NCBI RefSeq assembly: GCF_013283645.1
Contig: NZ_JABEKV010000010.1
Location: forward strand, 62,001-126,000
Direction: 5' to 3'
DNA from: Sinorhizobium psoraleae
GTDB lineage: Bacteria; Pseudomonadota; Alphaproteobacteria; Rhizobiales; Rhizobiaceae
DNA length: 64,000 bases
This document shows, in pieces, positions 63,617 through 64,000 of this stretch. The number at the start of each line of letters is the position of its first letter. The first letter of the stretch is position 1. Position numbers and translations under genes: made by a program. The notes under the pieces were generated by a model, which did no database searches, was not told the origin of the DNA, and worked only from the letters and a program-made list of their open reading frames with translations.

Positions 63617-64000
63617 ATGCTTGCGAAGTATGATCTCCCCCGACTGACCCGTCGCGTCATACTGGCTGCCGCCGCGGCTCTGCTCGTCGCCCCCCTCGCT
63701 CTCGCGCAAACCGATCCTCTTCCCTCCTGGAACGACACCGCCCCGAAGGCAGCCATCGTTGCCTTCGTCGAGAAGGTGACGAAGGAAAACTCGCCCGACT
63801 TCGTTCCGGAACCGGAGCGCATCGCCGTCTTCGACAACGACGGCACGCTGTGGGTCGAGCATCCAATGTACGTTCAGCTCGCCTTCGCCCTCGACCGTGT
63901 GAAGGCGGAGGCTCCGTCCCACCCGGAGTGGAAGGACACGCAGCCGTTCAAGGCGGTGCTTGAAAATGACATGAAGGCCGTTGGTGCGTCCGGCGAAAAG
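63617..64000 (+). CDS. Exported HAD-superfamily phosphatase, cut by the window end
   Basis: The first 128 residues of a protein beginning MLAKYDLPRLTRRVILAAAA. The signal sequence ends near LALAQTDPL. The HAD nucleophile motif VFDNDGTLWVE is at about residues 71-81 (Asp73 nucleophile, Asp75 acid/base). GGAG lies six bases before the start. The frame is open to the last base. Exported HAD proteins of this type often accompany sulfatases. It follows the second sulfatase by 135 bases in the same direction. Confidence 0.82.
   Translation, partial: MLAKYDLPRLTRRVILAAAAALLVAPLALAQTDPLPSWNDTAPKAAIVAFVEKVTKENSPDFVPEPERIAVFDNDGTLWVEHPMYVQLAFALDRVKAEAPSHPEWKDTQPFKAVLENDMKAVGASGEK

Overview
The window is high-GC alphaproteobacterial DNA. 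Gene content (Lap-type secretion, glx/mgs genes with a type III glutamine-synthetase homologue, Kup, arylsulfatase clusters, many ABC importers with LysR regulators, single-domain response regulators) most resembles a Sinorhizobium/Ensifer-type rhizobium, probably a secondary replicon because catabolic islands are separated by gene wreckage. That placement is an inference from gene content. No rRNA, tRNA or CRISPR array was seen.

Region 1 (1-8600): a Lap-like type I secretion system: TolC-type channel, ABC exporter, membrane-fusion protein, a ribbon-helix-helix protein, a LapG-type periplasmic cysteine protease on the other strand, and a VCBS-repeat adhesin that looks truncated. Region 2 (8860-19450): a metallo-beta-lactamase-fold hydrolase divergent from a LysR gene; then organosulfur genes: a flavin-dependent monooxygenase, an SsuABC-like importer with two permeases, CysA and a sulfate-binding protein.

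Region 3 (20220-37720) is the centrepiece: a nearly complete methylated-amine pathway. Tmm oxidises trimethylamine to TMAO, Tdm splits TMAO to dimethylamine plus formaldehyde, DmmDABC demethylates dimethylamine, and GmaS with MgsABC turns methylamine into gamma-glutamylmethylamide and N-methylglutamate. PurU and FolD process the one-carbon units, an APC-type permease lies divergent from tdm, and an XRE-cupin regulator opens the region. N-methylglutamate dehydrogenase (mgdABCD) is not in the window. A related AT-rich GGAA...TTCC-type element lies in front of the XRE-cupin gene, mgsA, dmmD and between tdm and the permease, suggesting one regulon.

Region 4 (37720-39350) is decayed: a frameshifted HTH gene and a broken IS630-type transposase. 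Region 5 (39580-46720): a dipeptide-type ABC importer operon that includes a cupin of the DMSP-lyase (DddQ-like) family, divergent from a GcvA-type LysR gene. Together with region 3 this points to use of methylated osmolytes. Region 6 (46720-54660): Kup, an alcohol dehydrogenase, a free-methionine-sulfoxide reductase and a MaoC hydratase, set among remnants of histidine ammonia-lyase, SRPBCC, isochorismatase and permease genes and a VapBC pair with a broken toxin. Region 7 (55020-64000): an arylsulfatase pseudogene, a two-component system with an extra receiver protein, two intact sulfatases with different active-site motifs, and the start of an exported HAD-type phosphatase cut by the window end.
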